Assembly: GCF_011762005.1 (NCBI RefSeq)
Contig: NZ_JAASQU010000002.1
Span: 496,001-560,000, forward strand
Direction: 5' to 3'
DNA: 64,000 nt
DNA from: Qipengyuania flava
GTDB taxonomy: Bacteria; Pseudomonadota; Alphaproteobacteria; Sphingomonadales; Sphingomonadaceae
Shown: positions 62,692-64,000 of the stretch, piece by piece
How positions within the stretch are numbered: position 1 is the first letter of the stretch
How the letters are laid out: each line of letters begins with the position of its first letter
Made by a program: the position numbers and the translations under genes
Notes under the pieces: model-generated
The model's input: the letters and a program-made list of their open reading frames with translations, nothing else
Told to the model about the DNA's origin: nothing
Databases searched by the model: none

Positions 62692-64000
62692 GTGCTGTCG
62701 GATATCGATTCCGCCAACAATCTTGTCGAACTTTTCCTCAAACGCGCGGACGAAAAGGGTGACTTTCCCTTTCTCGGCGCCAAGCGCGAGGGAGAATGGC
62801 AGACCATAAGCTGGCGCGAGGCTGCCGATCGTGTCTGCCTGCTCGCCGAGGGCCTGCGGGGCCTGGGGCTCAGGGATGGCGACCGGGTCTGCCTGGTATC
62901 CGAAAATCGCCCCGAATGGTGTATCGCCGATCTCGCGATCATGGCCGCGGGGTGCATCACCGTCCCCGCCTACATCACCAACACCGAACGCGATCACGTT
63001 CATATTCTCGACAATTCGGGAGCCAAAGCGGTCATCGTCTCGACCGAGAAACTGCTGCGGCCGTTGCACGGCGCGCTGCAGGCTTCGGGCGTGGCCGAGC
63101 ATGTCATCGGGATCGAAGACCTGCACCGCCAGCAGTCGGGCAGCTTCAGCTTCCACAGATGGGACCAGATGCTCGCAGGCGATCCCGCCGCGGCGCGCAA
63201 GGCGGTCGACAAGCGCATTGCCGGCATTTCACGCGGCGACACCGCTTGCATCATTTACACAAGCGGCACCGGCGGGGCGCCGCGCGGTGTGCTGCAGCAC
63301 CATGGCGCGATCCTGTGCAATTCGGCGGGCGCGGCGGAAATCCTGATCGAGGATTTCGGGATCGATCAGGACGAACGCTTCCTGTCCTTCCTGCCGCTGA
63401 GCCACGCTTACGAGCATACCGGCGGGCAATTCCTCCCGATCGGCGTCGGCGCGCAGATCTACTACGCCGAAGGACTCGAAAAGCTCGCCAGCAATATCGA
63501 GGAAACCCGACCGACCATCATGGTCGTGGTCCCGCGCCTGTTCGAAGTGCTGCGCACGCGGATCATGAAGCAGATCCGCAAGCAGGGCGGGATCGCCGAA
63601 ACGCTCATGGACACTGCGCTCGAAGTCGGCGAACGGCGCGCCGCGGGCGAACGCAAGCTGGGCGACGGGGTCAAGGAATTCGCGGTCGCGCGCCTGCTCA
63701 AGCCGAAAATCCGCCAGCGGTTCGGCGGGCGGATCAAGGCCATGGTTTCGGGCGGAGCTCCGCTCAATCCCGAAGTCGGTATCTTTTTCGAGGCGATGGG
63801 CCTGACGATGCTGCAGGGATACGGCCAGACCGAGGCCGGCCCGGTGATCAGCTGCAACCGGCCCGCTGCTGGGATCGCGATGCATTCGGTCGGCCCGGCC
63901 ATGCGCGGGGTCGACATCCGCATAGCCGAGGACGGCGAGATCCTCGTGCGTGGCGAACTGGTGATGCACGGCTACTGGCAGAATGAAAGCGAAACCGAAC
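62692..64000 (+). CDS. Long-chain acyl-CoA synthetase (AMP-forming), partial
   Basis: The frame starts at the GTG at 62692, with GAGGAG six bases upstream, and runs off the right edge, so 436 residues are visible of about 600. It has the acyl-adenylate-forming signature IIYTSGTGGAPRGVLQHHGAI (about 187-207), FLSFLPLSHAYEHTGGQ, MVVVPRLFEVL and the A5-type motif MLQGYGQTEAGPV. It is the FAA1/FadD15-like type that activates long-chain fatty acids to acyl-CoA using ATP. The usual IIYTSGTTGxPKG is varied to GTGGAPRG. The C-terminal subdomain lies outside the window. Confidence 0.93.
   Translation, partial: MLSDIDSANNLVELFLKRADEKGDFPFLGAKREGEWQTISWREAADRVCLLAEGLRGLGLRDGDRVCLVSENRPEWCIADLAIMAAGCITVPAYITNTERDHVHILDNSGAKAVIVSTEKLLRPLHGALQASGVAEHVIGIEDLHRQQSGSFSFHRWDQMLAGDPAAARKAVDKRIAGISRGDTACIIYTSGTGGAPRGVLQHHGAILCNSAGAAEILIEDFGIDQDERFLSFLPLSHAYEHTGGQFLPIGVGAQIYYAEGLEKLASNIEETRPTIMVVVPRLFEVLRTRIMKQIRKQGGIAETLMDTALEVGERRAAGERKLGDGVKEFAVARLLKPKIRQRFGGRIKAMVSGGAPLNPEVGIFFEAMGLTMLQGYGQTEAGPVISCNRPAAGIAMHSVGPAMRGVDIRIAEDGEILVRGELVMHGYWQNESETE

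Noticed and set aside
60562-63156. 864-codon open frame on the minus strand
   Set aside because: It lies antisense to pyrD, ggt and the acyl-CoA synthetase, all of which have complete motifs. It is a GC-driven shadow.

Overview
The window is a 64 kb piece of a GC-rich (roughly 65%) alphaproteobacterial chromosome. Gene content points to Sphingomonadales, most likely the Erythrobacteraceae: a CYP153 alkane hydroxylase, a PAS_5-domain protein, a LytS/LytTR two-component pair, a suf operon led by an Rrf2 regulator, an mmcB gene behind a GTTC-N7-GTTC SOS box, and heparinase-like gene between rpe and purH. This placement is inferred from protein character, not from a marker-gene comparison. Coding density is high, neighbouring genes often overlap by ATGA, GTGA or TAATG, and I see no insertion sequence, prophage, integrase or CRISPR array. 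It reads as core chromosome, not an island.

Region by region. 0-7.5 kb: the end of an NAD-glutamate dehydrogenase, a ferredoxin reductase and CoA-transferase pair, queG, a NatAB-like ABC exporter, and CYP153 behind a perfect palindrome. 7.5-15.6 kb: exported MsrB, a PilZ protein, tRNA-Leu, ihfB, a GntR regulator, a POT peptide transporter, two overlapping amidohydrolases (the second without its metal ligands), an FKBP and an NnrU protein. 15.7-24.1 kb, mostly minus strand: a crotonase-family gene, dxs, a Fur/Zur regulator, exported MsrA preceded by a 43-codon ORF, purH, heparinase and rpe. 24.3-37.7 kb: two DUF2141 secreted proteins, a diacylglycerol kinase coupled to a probable Tam41-like cytidylyltransferase, a large amidohydrolase, tRNA-Arg, mmcB, a sterol-desaturase-family protein, a PAS_5 protein, an APP1 phosphatase with an alpha/beta hydrolase, an M48-TPR protease and a DsbA-family oxidoreductase. 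37.7-52.4 kb: an HD protein, the LytS/LytTR pair, nadC, RNase T2, tadA, rpmB, the xseA-DUF2093-M23-phytase-like operon, purD, a membrane-anchored HTH/EF-hand protein, an adenosine-kinase-like gene and a multi-motif TerB-like protein. 52.4-58.5 kb: the operon iscR-like, sufB, DUF559, sufC, sufD, sufS, sufT-like, sufA on the minus strand. 58.5-64 kb: an AraC regulator, a candidate small RNA with a strong terminator, pyrD, a gamma-glutamyltransferase and an acyl-CoA synthetase cut by the window end.

Themes linking the genes are aliphatic substrate oxidation (CYP153, ferredoxin reductase, CoA-transferase, crotonase-family enzyme, acyl-CoA synthetase), phosphatidic-acid turnover (DAG kinase, Tam41-like enzyme, APP1 phosphatase), envelope oxidative repair and quality control (exported MsrA and MsrB, DsbA-like protein, M48-TPR, FKBP, M23) and Fe-S assembly. 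The strongest candidates for something undescribed are the HTH-TM-EF-hand protein (48458-49132), the DAG kinase/Tam41-like pair (24859-26789), the DUF559 gene inside the suf operon (56033-56563), the candidate sRNA (59600-59710) and the PAS_5 protein with its own conserved-looking C-terminal domain (31612-33522).
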